This document shows positions 23,596-34,097 of a stretch of DNA of 64,000 nucleotides, piece by piece (positions within the stretch are counted from its first letter, which is position 1; every line of letters starts with the position of its first letter). The translations under genes were made by a program, and so were the position numbers. The stretch comes from Chondrosia reniformis. Its lineage: Eukaryota > Porifera > Demospongiae > Chondrillida > Chondrillidae. The notes beneath the pieces were generated by a model that saw only the letters and a list, made by a program, of their open reading frames with translations, was not told the origin of the DNA and did no database searches. Location of the stretch: assembly GCA_947172415.1 (NCBI GenBank), contig OX359195.1, forward strand, positions 5,493,501 through 5,557,500. The letters run 5' to 3'.

Positions 23596-23865
23596 GAAAA
23601 AAGCCTTCGAATTAACCGTATACGTACCGTGAGAGTGAAGAGAACTGACCAGGCTCTGAATGCGACCGCATAGGGTTAGGGCTAGGTTTAGTGCCTGGTC
23701 CGTTCTCTTCACTTGATTCGAAAGGCTAAACTTGACGAGAATCCACTTCCTCAGTCGTAAAAACAACCTTACCTTACACGTAGCACTTACGTACATCACG
23801 TGGCCTTCGAAAAAGTCAGTCATAAGGTATAGGTCCGCCCACGCAATAAGTTGGCGCGGAAAGGG

Positions 23866-24573
23866 TTAAATCAGCTGTTTGCAGTCTTTAGGGCGTTGAA
23901 ACCTCACCAGGTAAGGCGTCTGAACTCAGCTGCAAGGGAGGATTTGGCCTGGTGGGACCTTACATGTCATGCATGGGTGGGCTCATCTGTACATCAATTC
24001 ATCATTCTCGATCAGCCCCGCATCCACCTCTTCTCTGATGCATCCGGATCGTGGGGTTGTGGCGCTTATTCCAACCCCTTATGGTTTCAAATTCCCTGGA
24101 GTTGCATCTCGACTTTATCAGGTGCGTCAATTGCCATAAAGGAGTTACTGCCTATAATAGTGGCAGCAGCTGTCTGGGGTCCTCAGTGGTCTGGTTCCTT
24201 CATCCTGTGCCACTCGGATAACACAGCTGCAGTGGCCCAAGTAAACAAGCTCCATGCTGCAGATAGTCTGGCCGCTCACTTACTCCGCTGCCTGGCCTAC
24301 TTTCAGGCTTTATTTGACTTCAGGAAGCATGCGACGCATATCCCAGGCAAGGATAATACAGCTGCCGACGACCTATCACGAGATAGAGCTCATCGGTTCT
24401 TAGCAAACTGTGCTTCAGCACTACCTTCTCCTACTCAGGTACCACCAGAGTTGTTGGTTCTCCTGGTACGACAGGCCCCAGATTGGACATCCAGGCACTG
24501 GAGAGGCAGGCTGCAGGCTATTTCCAGCAAGGCTTGGCAGCCTCAACCCAAAGAGTCTACCAGTTGGGAGTGA
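23866..24573 (+). pseudogene. RNase H portion of the Ngaro-type pol, separated from RT
   Basis: The frame is the 3' continuation of the split RT gene. Visible RNase H elements are LFSDASGSWGCGAY (first Asp), KELLPI (Glu), CHSDNTAAVAQVNK (second Asp) and HIPGKDNTAADDLSRD (last Asp), so all catalytic acids are present. It overlaps the recombinase frame for 91 bp (24483-24573) in another frame, typical of Ngaro and DIRS elements. It cannot be expressed as part of pol while the insert is present. Confidence 0.85.
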
Positions 24574-25478
24574 ATCGGTATATGGCATTTGTTGCAGACC
24601 TGCAACTCCAGGCCATTCCAGTTACTCAGGAAAATGTAACACTATTTGTGGCTTACCTAGGGACCCAGAAGTTATCCACTTCCACAATTGAAGCTTACCT
24701 TTCAGCCCTCCGACATCTTACTATCTCTCAAGATCCATCATGTCTGAATCCATCATTTCACACTCCTCATTTGAAGGTCCTGCTAAAGGGTATAGGGCGA
24801 GCTAACTCTGCGCAAGGTACGCCACGTGTCCGCTTACCCATTACAGCAGGTATTATGAGGAGGATTAAGCAGGCCCTTCAGATTGAGTCTTTTCTCCCTG
24901 ATCTATACACTAGATCTTCTCTCTGGGCAGCTTGTTGTGTAGGCTTCTTTGGGTTTCTACGTTGTGCTGAGTTTCTGATACCTGATGATGTTGACTTTAA
25001 TCCGGATCTTCATTTGACAGTCAGTGATATTTATTTAGACACATCCACTGATACTTGGAAGTTCTTTTTACGTATTAAAGCATCCAAAACAGATCAATCC
25101 CGGGAAGGCACTACTATAGTCCTTGGGGGGACAGGGCTTGACCTTTGCCCAGTCGCAGCCCTACTGGAATACGCACAGCTGAGAGGCAGTAACCCTGGCC
25201 CCTTGTTCCAGTTACTATCTGGCCAGCCAATGCACCGACGGTATTTTGTTGAAAAAATTCAACAGGCCCTTACTTTGGTCGGCATCCCAGGGAAGCAATT
25301 TAACGGACATAGCTTCAGGATAGGAGCAGCTTCATCTGCCTCTCAAGCTGGTGTCCCGGAAACCACAATCAAGATTCTTGGGAGGTGGAGGAGCATGGCG
25401 TATCAAGGGTACATCAGGCCCTCAACCAATACTCTGGCCCAAGTATCTCAGCAGCTGGCTAAAACCGATGGCCAATAG
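24483..25478 (+). CDS. Tyrosine recombinase of the Ngaro-type element
   Basis: 331 codons, uninterrupted. It replaces the integrase in this retroelement class and joins a circular DNA copy to the target without target-site duplication. N-terminal SAM-like core-binding domain: residues about 1-105 (STQRVYQLGVNRYMAF, VAYLGTQKLSTSTIEAYLSAL). Catalytic domain: Arg in FFGFLRCAEFL, Lys in RIKASKTDQ, His and Arg in NGHSFRIGAAS, Trp-bearing ILGRWRS, and nucleophile Tyr in YQGYIRPS. All expected active residues are seen. The start may be upstream because of the overlap with RNase H. Confidence 0.92.
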   Translation: MDIQALERQAAGYFQQGLAASTQRVYQLGVNRYMAFVADLQLQAIPVTQENVTLFVAYLGTQKLSTSTIEAYLSALRHLTISQDPSCLNPSFHTPHLKVLLKGIGRANSAQGTPRVRLPITAGIMRRIKQALQIESFLPDLYTRSSLWAACCVGFFGFLRCAEFLIPDDVDFNPDLHLTVSDIYLDTSTDTWKFFLRIKASKTDQSREGTTIVLGGTGLDLCPVAALLEYAQLRGSNPGPLFQLLSGQPMHRRYFVEKIQQALTLVGIPGKQFNGHSFRIGAASSASQAGVPETTIKILGRWRSMAYQGYIRPSTNTLAQVSQQLAKTDGQ

Positions 25479-26210
25479 GCATTAATTCCTTGCCTATACA
25501 CGTTTTGTTAAATGCTATACTTGAAAACACTATGCTCCTTCAAGATTTTAGCTCTGCATTATTGTATTTTATTGGTGCACGGCATATGTGTCCATATAAT
25601 AGCTATATAGGTATAGTTCATTTCACTGCCATTTTCACATTATATACATGCACGTATGCATTCATTAATGATTTGATGTATTTACTTTTAATGTAATTTT
25701 GGTTCATGTTTTATGGTTCATATAAAATTAAATAGGTTTTACACACCTGGGGGATCCTTTTCAGGACCTTGGGTCTGTGCCCCCCGGTGTGTCCTCTTCT
25801 GTGAGTCAATGTTAGTATATAGTTTGACTCATACTGTTAGGCTCAAGGGGGTTAAGTACAAGGGTCAAAGGACACGGTGGGTGCAACCCAGGTCCCATAC
25901 GCCAAGGAGGTTCTCATTCAATGAGTCCCTCTAGCCAGATTGGGTAGATCTAGAGTCTATTTATATAGAGGATTACTCTATATAGGCTTGGGGTATCATG
26001 CACTATAGATGTACTCGTAGGCACTGGAGAACCAACTAGTCCAGAGGTGAGGAGTCATTAATCGAATATTTGCAGAATTTTGCAAATATTCGAAATTTCT
26101 GCGGAGCCAGACCCAGCTACGTGAAAAAGCGTATCGTTGTAGTCTCTCGGATTGTTGACGTGTCTCTTGTTCTCGGGATACCTCTCAGTTTGCGGAATAC
26201 AATCGTAGCC
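25479..26210. other. 3' region of the retrotransposon and spacer
   Basis: Probably holds the right terminal repeats of the Ngaro-type element, including a GC-rich block at about 25743-25935 (CCTGGGGGATCC, CCCCCCGGTGTGTCC). No matching left repeat was identified. The end leads into the promoter of the sulfotransferase-like gene, with an ATTTGCAGAATTTTGCAAAT palindrome near 26067. Confidence 0.45.
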
Positions 26211-27182
26211 ATGGCGTCTACAGATGCTGTACGAATTGCTCTTGTCTTTGCTCTCGCGTGCTGCCTTGTTTTGTCGAACGGGCAGAACCGTAGTAATCAA
26301 CGCGGCACTCCATTGGTTACCGGTGCCTGCCTATCCGGCGATGAGACGAAGATTTGCGACAATGCCAGTCTTCCTTTGTTTGTGTTTGTGGCTGGAGTCG
26401 AAGGCAGCGGGCATCACATGGTCAGTTCACTCTTTAATCGTCTGTCATCATTCGCTATGAGAGCTTACATGCCAAAGCTGCACATTTACGACCCCACTTT
26501 CGATGGGCCGATACCACTGTATTATTCCATTATAGAGAAGGAACTATATGAGCAGCGGATGAAAGAATTAATCCAATTCATGGACAATGCCAAGAAGAAC
26601 AAGAAGTTCGCTACTATGGTGTTTGCTAACTCGTTCCCTATGGGCATGCATTCTGGCACTTATGCCACCTCCAGACCTGATCTTATTGACTTGAAGGACT
26701 TTGAATGCAAATTGTACAGGATTAAGTTTCTTGTTACTCGCCGCCATCCCTTGGCAACTGTGATGTCTGCTGTTAGGAGATTTGGTTCTAGAGTTACAAA
26801 GTATGACGGTCTCAAGCAAATCCCACGGGACAAGAAGATGGATCTGGATGAGAAGATTCTACCTAACACAGTAACAGCACGAATTACTGAGGACAATCTG
26901 ATCTACATTAACCAACAGGTGCGCCAACTTAGTTGTCATCAAGTTCATTTTGTAGACTATGACAAGTTCATAAATGAAAGCACAAGAAAGGATGCTTTGC
27001 AAGACCTGGCCACTTTTCTGGAGTTGAGTGAGATTGATACAAAGGTTTTGCTGTCCACCAAATTAAATAAGCCCAAGACTGCAGTTACTATTCCACCTCG
27101 CTGCACCCAGTGTTTAGAGAAAACGCTGTATGACTTCTTTGAGGAGAGGAAGATGATGTGGCCGCTGCTTCACCCCCAATGA
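26211..27182 (+). CDS. Sulfotransferase-like secretory protein (single exon)
   Basis: The chosen ATG begins MASTDAVRIALVFALACCLVLSNGQ, a signal peptide or short anchor, giving 323 residues without introns. Motifs match the minus-strand paralogue at 15251-16396: KICDNASLPLFVFVAGVEGSGHH (P-loop-like 5'-phosphosulfate site), VFANSFPMG, RPDLIDLKDFECKLYR, FLVTRRHPLATVMSAVRRF (candidate 3'-phosphate site), LIYINQQVRQL and PPRCTQCLEKTLYDFFEERK. The CxxC near the C-terminus is shared. A Golgi PAPS-dependent carbohydrate sulfotransferase is the best guess; substrate unknown. The gene and its paralogue point away from each other, on either side of the retrotransposon. Lack of introns suggests a retrocopy origin or a normally intronless family. 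Confidence 0.6.
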   Translation: MASTDAVRIALVFALACCLVLSNGQNRSNQRGTPLVTGACLSGDETKICDNASLPLFVFVAGVEGSGHHMVSSLFNRLSSFAMRAYMPKLHIYDPTFDGPIPLYYSIIEKELYEQRMKELIQFMDNAKKNKKFATMVFANSFPMGMHSGTYATSRPDLIDLKDFECKLYRIKFLVTRRHPLATVMSAVRRFGSRVTKYDGLKQIPRDKKMDLDEKILPNTVTARITEDNLIYINQQVRQLSCHQVHFVDYDKFINESTRKDALQDLATFLELSEIDTKVLLSTKLNKPKTAVTIPPRCTQCLEKTLYDFFEERKMMWPLLHPQ

Positions 27183-27254
27183 GTCCATATATATATACCC
27201 CTTACAGTCGTTCGTATCTTAGCTCATGCACTCATGGACATTATTGTGCTGTGC

Positions 27255-27374
27255 ATAATAATAATAATAATTATTATTATTATTTCAGCCATAGTTATAT
27301 ATTAATTATAATTGATTGTATCTTCCCTCATTGTATAATTATTGTAATTGTATAATAATGATAATAATAATATT

Positions 27375-27414
<40 letters not shown>

Positions 27415-27430
27415 TATATATAATAATAAC
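27255..27430. repeat. AAT/ATT microsatellite cluster
   Basis: Runs of AAT and its complement near 27260-27285 and 27355-27425 form a long AT-only stretch that could fold back on itself. Confidence 0.9.
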
Positions 27431-27699
27431 TGTATATTCACACATGTGTGTGTATGCACTATATATAGGCCCAGTTGGGCCCATGAGTCACTAATTATTA
27501 TAGTCTATAGCTATATAGGAGTTACAAGAGTTATGATTTGAGGTCTTCTTGCTACTTCATTAGAGTATCTTCCAGTTTCCATATATTCTCAGTGGTAGAG
27601 TTCCACCGGTCAACTTACATAGGAAGCTACGTAATTATCTTATGTTCACACAATCTGCTATATGCATGGGAAAGGATCTGAATTCAGCTATCAATTGAT

Positions 27700-28410
27700 A
27701 GAATCTAATTTAGATTTCTTATGAACTTTAGATTTCCAGTGATCATTTTCTTGTAGAAATATATAACTGCATCTTTAACAGTTGTTTCACTATTTTCAAG
27801 CATGAAATCAATTAAGGGATATTCCCAGATCACTGGTGACTTTGTACATTCTTCCCCACCACCCTTTGTGGTTTCCCTTCATAATCATATACAGTAATTC
27901 ATAATCTTAACAATATCTTTCGGGTTCCAGTGAGGATACCCTTCTAGTAATACAATATTGATTTGAGCATCTGTCTGTCTGTGGCAGTTTCCATACCCAT
28001 GTTATTTTCAAGGGTTGGGATAGGAAATAAAGGAGATACACCAAGAAAAAATCTGGCTACAGCCAAATTCACCACCTCTTTCTTTGTTCTATTAACAAAT
28101 ATTATACTCCATTGGGGCAGGAGTAGTCACATATTGGGAAGACTTGCTGATAGAATTTTCTTAAAAATGACAGCACTCATTTCACCATTGTTGTATCATT
28201 TAAATGGAAGGCTTAGCCTTATTTGTATTGTCTTCACATATTACATTAAAATCAAGGTGTTCTGTGAATGAAGTCCCCAAGTATTCATATCTGCTCTGGA
28301 TCTTGATTTCAGAATTGTTAAAACAAAATTGGTGATCTGTGATTGGAACACATTTATTTCTGAAGTGCATAGCTGCTGATTTTCACAGGATCAAATGTCA
28401 GGTTTCAGAA
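27700..28410 (-). pseudogene. Decayed non-LTR retrotransposon (LINE) ORF2 C-terminal part
   Basis: The minus strand reads, with frame breaks, DPVKISSYALQK, then EIKIQSRYEYLGTSFTEHLDF, then VNLAVARFFLGVSPLFPIP and GMETATDRQMLKSIL. These match the end of the RT and following region of LINE proteins (xYKYLGxxLDExLDF and RxFLGVxxxxP...G..GM). Several stops and shifts are present, so it is not functional. The polymerase core is missing. Confidence 0.6.
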
Positions 28411-29591
28411 GGAATGAAATCTGGGCTTTTATTTTTTCAACCCTTCAATCCATATTGGCGTCCATACCCTACCCGTATCAAAAGTGTACGCGGTTCGTAC
28501 GTATTAAATCGTTGCAATCTGAAACGGGTTCAGCCGTACTAGCACATTCAAGATTAGTCGATAGGATGGCGCTTCTACTTCATTAACAGCTCGATCGATA
28601 CTCGGTTAACACTCGCTATTCGCCTCGGTTTCGCTAAACTACAAATACCTTCGCTTTGATACCTAAAAAATGTACGGGTGAAAGGCATCCCTTTATGGAA
28701 ATCGTTCAGTTTTCTCTGGCTGGTACCGTATGTATAAGTAGTGTGTTAGTGGGCTTATATTGCATGGGGACTGGGCTTGCATTAGAGATCTGGGCTTATA
28801 TTAGAGATAATACGGTATATTGCATTCAGCTTCAAAAGTTATCGGAGCGCATAAAAGCTCGATCTAAGTTGCTGGTCTACTTCTGGTTTTCCTCATTTTC
28901 TTCTTTTTCTACCTTTTATTTCACGCTAGTGCATAAACGCGCATATAGACAACTACATCTTAAGGGCATATCGTCTAAAATTTTAGGAACTAGGAAATAG
29001 GCACACTTCTGTTTTAAAGCGATTTGAGCAGAGACGGTACGTCCAATTAGAGGAAGCTTTTGTCGCCATTTTTTTAATTAAGAGCTTTTGACTGCGACTT
29101 TATTTCGACTTGTCGCAAAGAAAGCTACTTTGTCCAGATTTGTTAGTGACTGTGTCATCCCTTCTTTCATTTTTAAATGTTTTTATTTATCTATACATAA
29201 TAGACTGCAGGTGTCAGAGAGTACTATGACTTTAACACAGGATCAAAAAAGGTTTCATATGGCATGAAACCTATTTGAAATTTCTTGAGTTTTATACATA
29301 CTTTCATACCCTTTGAAACCTGCCTGTTCAAAGAGTTTCAAATAGGTTTCATTCCTTCTAAAACACCTGACATTTGAGTATTAAGGATGGGACAGTGCAT
29401 GATCATGATGTGCCTAAGCATGCATGGTAATAAAGATCAATTTGTATGATTAAGTCATTTAATTATAAATTTGACTATTATATATTATATACATGCATTA
29501 GGTTAGCCTTATCACATGATCATGTTGCAAGCACTTCTAACATCCTTTATTCAATTTGAAATGTATTTAATATATTAATATTAAACAGTAC
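28411..29591. other. Left edge of the right duplication arm
   Basis: Homology with copy 2 starts near 28810 (partner near 39990) and continues to the TRP exon. Copy 1 has about 100 bp more near 28850-28950 and about 190 bp more near 29170-29350; the latter contains inverted GGTTTCAT/ATGAAACC words, suggesting a small foldback insertion in copy 1 or loss in copy 2. An open frame at 28656-29000 with hydrophobic stretches is not recognised. Confidence 0.55.
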
Positions 29592-29982
29592 CTTTCTCAG
29601 AAATTCGTCCTTTTCGTCTTTGGTACAAGTATGTAGTTGTTCCTCCATTTTCACTTCTATATATAAGCTCTCTCATATCCTGGGGAACCACTCTAATGTA
29701 AGCTGGATTATTTACACCATCGGTGGATATAAGTTGCCTATGGCGGAAACCCGATCGGATGACTTCGAGAATGTCGTCGTCTGTGCGATCACCTGCTTCG
29801 TTAGGAGGACGCAAGAGAGCTAGTGACTCCGGAAAATCGTTTGTCAATTTATGATCATTAACTTGAGGCGAATCCACGGGGCCGGGGGCTCCAGATCCGT
29901 TAACGTTTCCACTCTCTGAGACAACGCTTCGCTCATCAGTACTGCTAGGAACTAGTACTACTGAAAGCTCATACTGCGCCAT
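29592..29982 (-). pseudogene. TRP channel exon 1, orphaned and frameshifted copy
   Basis: Corresponds to exon 1 of the TRP gene in copy 2 (40525-40905). It is 10 bp longer: a 6-bp in-frame insertion near the start and a 4-bp TATA insertion near 29655 that shifts the frame before the end. No exon 2 lies downstream; unrelated DNA begins at about 28810. Confidence 0.9.
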
Positions 29983-30638
29983 GATAGACACATGTACAAC
30001 TTGCAATTAATGTTTGTGGAAAACCCTTTCGGACGGCATATATAAATACTTTATTCTCACATGACAACTTACAAATTCCCTTGTGGTTATAACTTCGATA
30101 GGACAGCTGTGCACGATTGCTAAATTGTGGAATTCTGATTATTAAATCTGCTATAGTCGTAAATTTAGACTTGTTTTATTGTTCTATAGTGCATTAGACA
30201 AGCTACAGAGTCTGGAGTAAGTATGAATGTATGAAGGCTTAAGCTATTATTCTATGTACAAATTTCAACATAAATTTGCTGATAACAGGCAATATACATA
30301 TGTATAATACATTTAAACATAGGCACATATAATTTACTACAAACTATGTCACACAAATCAGTATTTTCTGAATTTAACCAAAACTAAACAAAATAATGTA
30401 TGTATCTCTTAATAAATAATCAGTGAATGTTAAACAGAATAATGAAAAGTTCTTTCAAAATTGTCATTAATAAAATGTTTTCAAGTCACTCAAATATAAT
30501 TAAATGTTTCTATATAGACAAAAAAGTTATGAAGTAAATAGTATAGTATAGCAATCTGTCTGATTATACGTACATGCCAATAACAGTATTAGTCAAACTA
30601 ACAGATAAAATAAATTGCATGTACCTTTTAATATAAAG

Positions 30639-33600
30639 TTATACATGTGTCATTGGTAAATCTTTGTCCTTTGAGCTCTGTTTGACCAAACCTGAAGCCG
30701 ACTTTGTGTGTCTCACTTTAGATCGAGCTACAGCTGGAGCCGATCTAGATCTCATTGAAGTGGGACTGTCTAGCAAGGAGGCAGACATGCGTTTCTTCTG
30801 TGCCCCACCAGGTTTAGATTCTTCCTCGTCAAGGAACTTTGTAGAAGAAGCTGTCTTTCCATGACCTGTTTGAAGAAAATGTCCAATGTCTAACACATTA
30901 AAATGGGAGTTAAATATGCCTATGCAAAGGCTATGATATACTTTCAAATTGGATAATCACTGAAATGAATAGCAATCCCAGCCAAATGGCCAAGGTTTCC
31001 AAAGGCGGTGGAACACTTCTTATTATGGGGGGGCAGGCTGGTGAGGTAATGACATACCATGACGGATGCAACTAGGGGCATGCCTCCCACAGGGAATGCC
31101 GCCATCTTACCACTATCTGTCTTAACCCTGTGAACTACCTAACCTGTGTGCTAAAAATGTGTATTATTAGCCTTTACATGTAGTGGTAATTATAGATTAG
31201 CCTAATTATTGCAATGAGAACCACAGATATCTAGATGCTACACTAGTAGTGATACATGACCATGATACATGATCCTTGACTTACTTACCCAGCTGTAAAA
31301 GGGCTCTCTTGGCTGACTCTCTCACTTCAGGAAAGTCAACTTTGGCCAGGTACTTCAGTTGCTGAGCAGCTTCCACAGCCTTCAGCCGACCCAGTGCAGT
31401 ACATGCTCCCTTTCTTATTACCTGGTCAGAGTGCTCCAGAAGCTCTGAGTAGTAGAGTATGGCATCTTTGTGCCATGCGGGGGTGGCCAATAGCTTGTCC
31501 AAGTAGGACACTAAAGGAGGAACAAAATGGCCAATATGATGTACAGTTGTGCTACAATTCAGTTTGGTGGAATTAGAGAAGTTAGATAACTAGAAAATTC
31601 ATACATCCAAACAAAGCATCTGGACCTACAGTTCAGTCCCATCACTAGGCAACCAATAAGTACCCTCAGCTGTGCACAATAAAAAAGTGTAGTAAACTCA
31701 CAACAGTAGGCCTTAACTGTTTGGTTCTTGTCATTCAGCAACACTGCAGTGGCAACCATTGCTCCCTTGTTAAAAACAGCCTTTGGTAACTTATGAGCCT
31801 ATGAAAAAGGAGAAGTTAAAAATAAGGAGAGTAAATTTAAATTCATACATCACAATTTAAAATTGAATTTCACAATTTGGAGAATCAGGACAAGTTAAGA
31901 GGAACTCACAGTTGTTATTCTGGCTTGTTCATCTTGGGAAAAAGTACCTTCAAGGAATTCAAGTTCCTTAGCTAGCTCTTCCAAGTGATTAGGAAATCCA
32001 TTTCTGAATAGGCAAAACAAGGGAGATATCTCTGGATGTAGGTGAGGTTGTAATGTATACTGTCTGAGTGTCACATAAACCATTCTTTTCAGATAAATAT
32101 GTGGGGAGCAACTCAAACAAATGACTGTGAATGGAGATGGGCTGGGTCTAGATTATCAGCTTAATTGTTCTGATAAGAGAATCATCACTAATTAGTGAAT
32201 TGCAACTAATTACTTCTTTGTAGTAGAAAAAGGGGGGAACACAAGGGACCACTTTTATGACAACTGTAGCTCAATGGCAGAGCACTGGTGGTCATAACCA
32301 GCTGTCCTGGGTCCTGGGTTTCATTCCCAGCAATTGCTTCTTTCATGTTTTTCCCTCTTTATGATGTTTGAGAATTGTGGTTCGATTATCACTTTAATTA
32401 TTCATGCATTCAATGCTGTAATAAGTGTACCTTAATGATCTGAAGTAAGCAGCAAACTGGAATACTGTCACAACCAGTTTGTAATCTGTGAGGTCGCCAG
32501 TCTCATTTTCTAAATCCAAAACTCGATTCAGCAACTCCAAAAACACTACATACGTACAAGGATTAATACAGATCAAAATACCACCACTTGTATCTTGCAC
32601 ATATGTAAATACAGGAAGTGCCCACACTCCATATCAGGCAGTAGGTATTATCCCAGACACTAATTGGATTTGACTTTAGGCTTGCTAACACTACTGATTT
32701 TTGGGATCCTCCCGATTTTTGCCATCTATCTCCCATCTCCCAACTTTCAACTGTCTTCTTCTGGACTTAATTTGTCTACTCCTAATCGGCTACATATATT
32801 TGTAGGTGTGTTCAGCTGGCATACCTTTGTGGGCCAGCTGTGGGTATGCTGTCCAGATATTCGCGCCAAACTTCTTGTCAACCTCCAAAATAAAGGTATC
32901 ACAGCTAACACATAGAAGCTAGACATAAGAGAAATGGACAACATGGCTGTAATGTAATATACTCTGTGTAACATATAGTATGTCAGTTAAGTGAGTTCCT
33001 TTGTTAGGTTTATTAAGAAATGAAAGAAAGATAACTTGTAACTTGTCCAGTTGAGTAGAAGTAAAGGCAGAACAATGCAATGTAGGTTATACAGAGTTAT
33101 AGTACGTAGGTGGAAAGAAGAGTGATTTTTCTCTTCTTCATCAGAGCCTTTACGGAGGCTTTAGGAACAAAGCGTTATTTGAGCTTCTAAAATGCAGCCA
33201 TTTGCAAATTAAACATAATAAAAGGTTATGAAATAATAGTATGTAAACCCATATTATGTATGTATGTTATGTCCTGATATGATATTCGGCATACTGAATT
33301 GACAAAGTAATAGTATTTTAAATATGAATACAAATAAATAATGAATACTTCTGCATTTTACTTCTTGTATATGGAACATGAAATGAATGCTTTCACCAAC
33401 TCTATGAACTCACATTATCAGTTCCAGCTGTATCTTTCCAAAACTTAAAAATTTCTTGGTTTGATGCTAATTCTGGCAATACTGCAATAAAAATATCCAT
33501 CGTATTATTATATAAACATGCACAAAAGGTACGCGTACATGTGTATTAACATTTATGGCATCTATTGCTGGGAATTAAGTTGAAACATGCCAAGATGACT

Positions 33601-33924
33601 GGTTATTTTGTATACATGTGAGTATGTACCTATTAACTGTATCAAAAAATGAATATAAATTTAATTTATCCACAACAGAAGGTCTATCAATGAAAATATA
33701 GGCTTTCAAAGCCTTCCCTATCTATAAAATACATATTGTACGTATTGTACATTTCAACCTCTGAAATCAATATTTACATGTTTCTGCATATGTTTATTGT
33801 CTAACCTTCTTCTAAGTGAGGTGGAGCATACAGGTCTGCAAGCATGTTGATTACATCTTTGATGACTTCGGCCTCCTTTCGCAACTTTGTTAAATTACTC
33901 TTTAACTTGTAGTTCATTGGACTA
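30639..33924 (-). pseudogene. RIPOR 3' half, truncated duplicate
   Basis: Eight exons matching exons 14 (partial) to 21 of the complete RIPOR gene: 33924-33806, 33481-33414, 32882-32825, 32545-32431, 32003-31910, 31798-31702, 31510-31289 and 30865-30639. The duplication break cuts inside exon 14, so the N-terminal RhoA-binding part is missing. The remaining exons keep frames and splice sites and differ little from the parent, so transcription from a new promoter could give a HEAT-like protein of about 310 residues. Without evidence for a start, it is called a truncated copy. Confidence 0.8.
32260..32337 (+). pseudogene. tRNA-like sequence, copy 1
   Basis: Partner of 43225-43302 in an intron of the duplicated RIPOR half. 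The D-arm/A box TAGCTCAATGGC and T arm CTGGG..CCCAG remain, but the acceptor stem has mismatches at the outer pair and at one internal pair. It is probably not expressed. Confidence 0.5.
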
Positions 33925-34012
33925 ATGCGTAAGTTTGTAGCTTAATTGTCCTACTTGTTTTCTTTTTTGAAACAGTGTATTTACAAGTTTTTTATGACAT
34001 GTACGTATGTAG

Positions 34013-34097
34013 GTCAATTGGAATATATTTGGACACTATCAACATTTTCATTCGAATGGTTGCTATCTTGATGAATGGCAACTCCAGAAGGAAATAA
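34013..34097 (+). pseudogene. Orphan copy of the GHITM last exon
   Basis: Identical in length (85 bp) to 12814-12898, with the acceptor and stop retained. No upstream GHITM exons accompany it, only the intron before it. It is a passenger of the tandem duplication. Confidence 0.9.

Larger units (their letters stand above)
20135..23865. mobile_element. piggyBac-like non-autonomous element (3.7 kb) inserted in the RT gene
   Basis: TTAA at 20131-20134 and 23866-23869 flank the insert, whose ends begin CCCTTT and end AAAGGG, the hallmark of piggyBac-class insertion. Inside the left end the near-palindrome GACGATATACATCGTC occurs twice (20151-20166 and 20196-20211). Inside the right end is a long imperfect inverted repeat built from GTGAAGAGAACTGACCAGGC and its complement (about 23634-23712). 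No transposase frame is present; longest frames are below 80 codons. Another element seems to fill most of the interior. Confidence 0.8.
17151..25478 (+). mobile_element. Ngaro/DIRS-type tyrosine-recombinase retrotransposon (interrupted)
   Basis: In order: a gag-like gene with zinc knuckles, reverse transcriptase, RNase H, and a tyrosine recombinase overlapping the RNase H frame. There is no integrase and no methyltransferase domain between RNase H and recombinase, which fits Ngaro better than DIRS1. Coding parts are clearly more GC-rich than the surroundings. The RT frame is split by a 3.7-kb insert at 20135-23865. The split direct or inverted terminal repeats expected of this class were not found by eye, so the limits given are only those of the coding region. 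Confidence 0.85.
12725..33924. repeat. Segmental duplication, copy 1 (21.2 kb)
   Basis: The left arm (12725 to about 14729) is nearly identical to 33926-35979, and the right arm (about 28810-33924) is nearly identical to about 39990-44876. Between the arms, about 14730-28810 is unrelated to copy 2 and takes the place of most TRP exons. Both arms keep the same order and orientation as copy 2, so one tandem duplication followed by replacement or deletion explains everything. Differences are substitutions and many small indels. Confidence 0.9.

Noticed and set aside
28656..29000. 114-codon hydrophobic frame as a gene
   Set aside because: It spans the edge of the duplication arm, and the partner region in copy 2 has a deletion that destroys it; no similarity was recognised.
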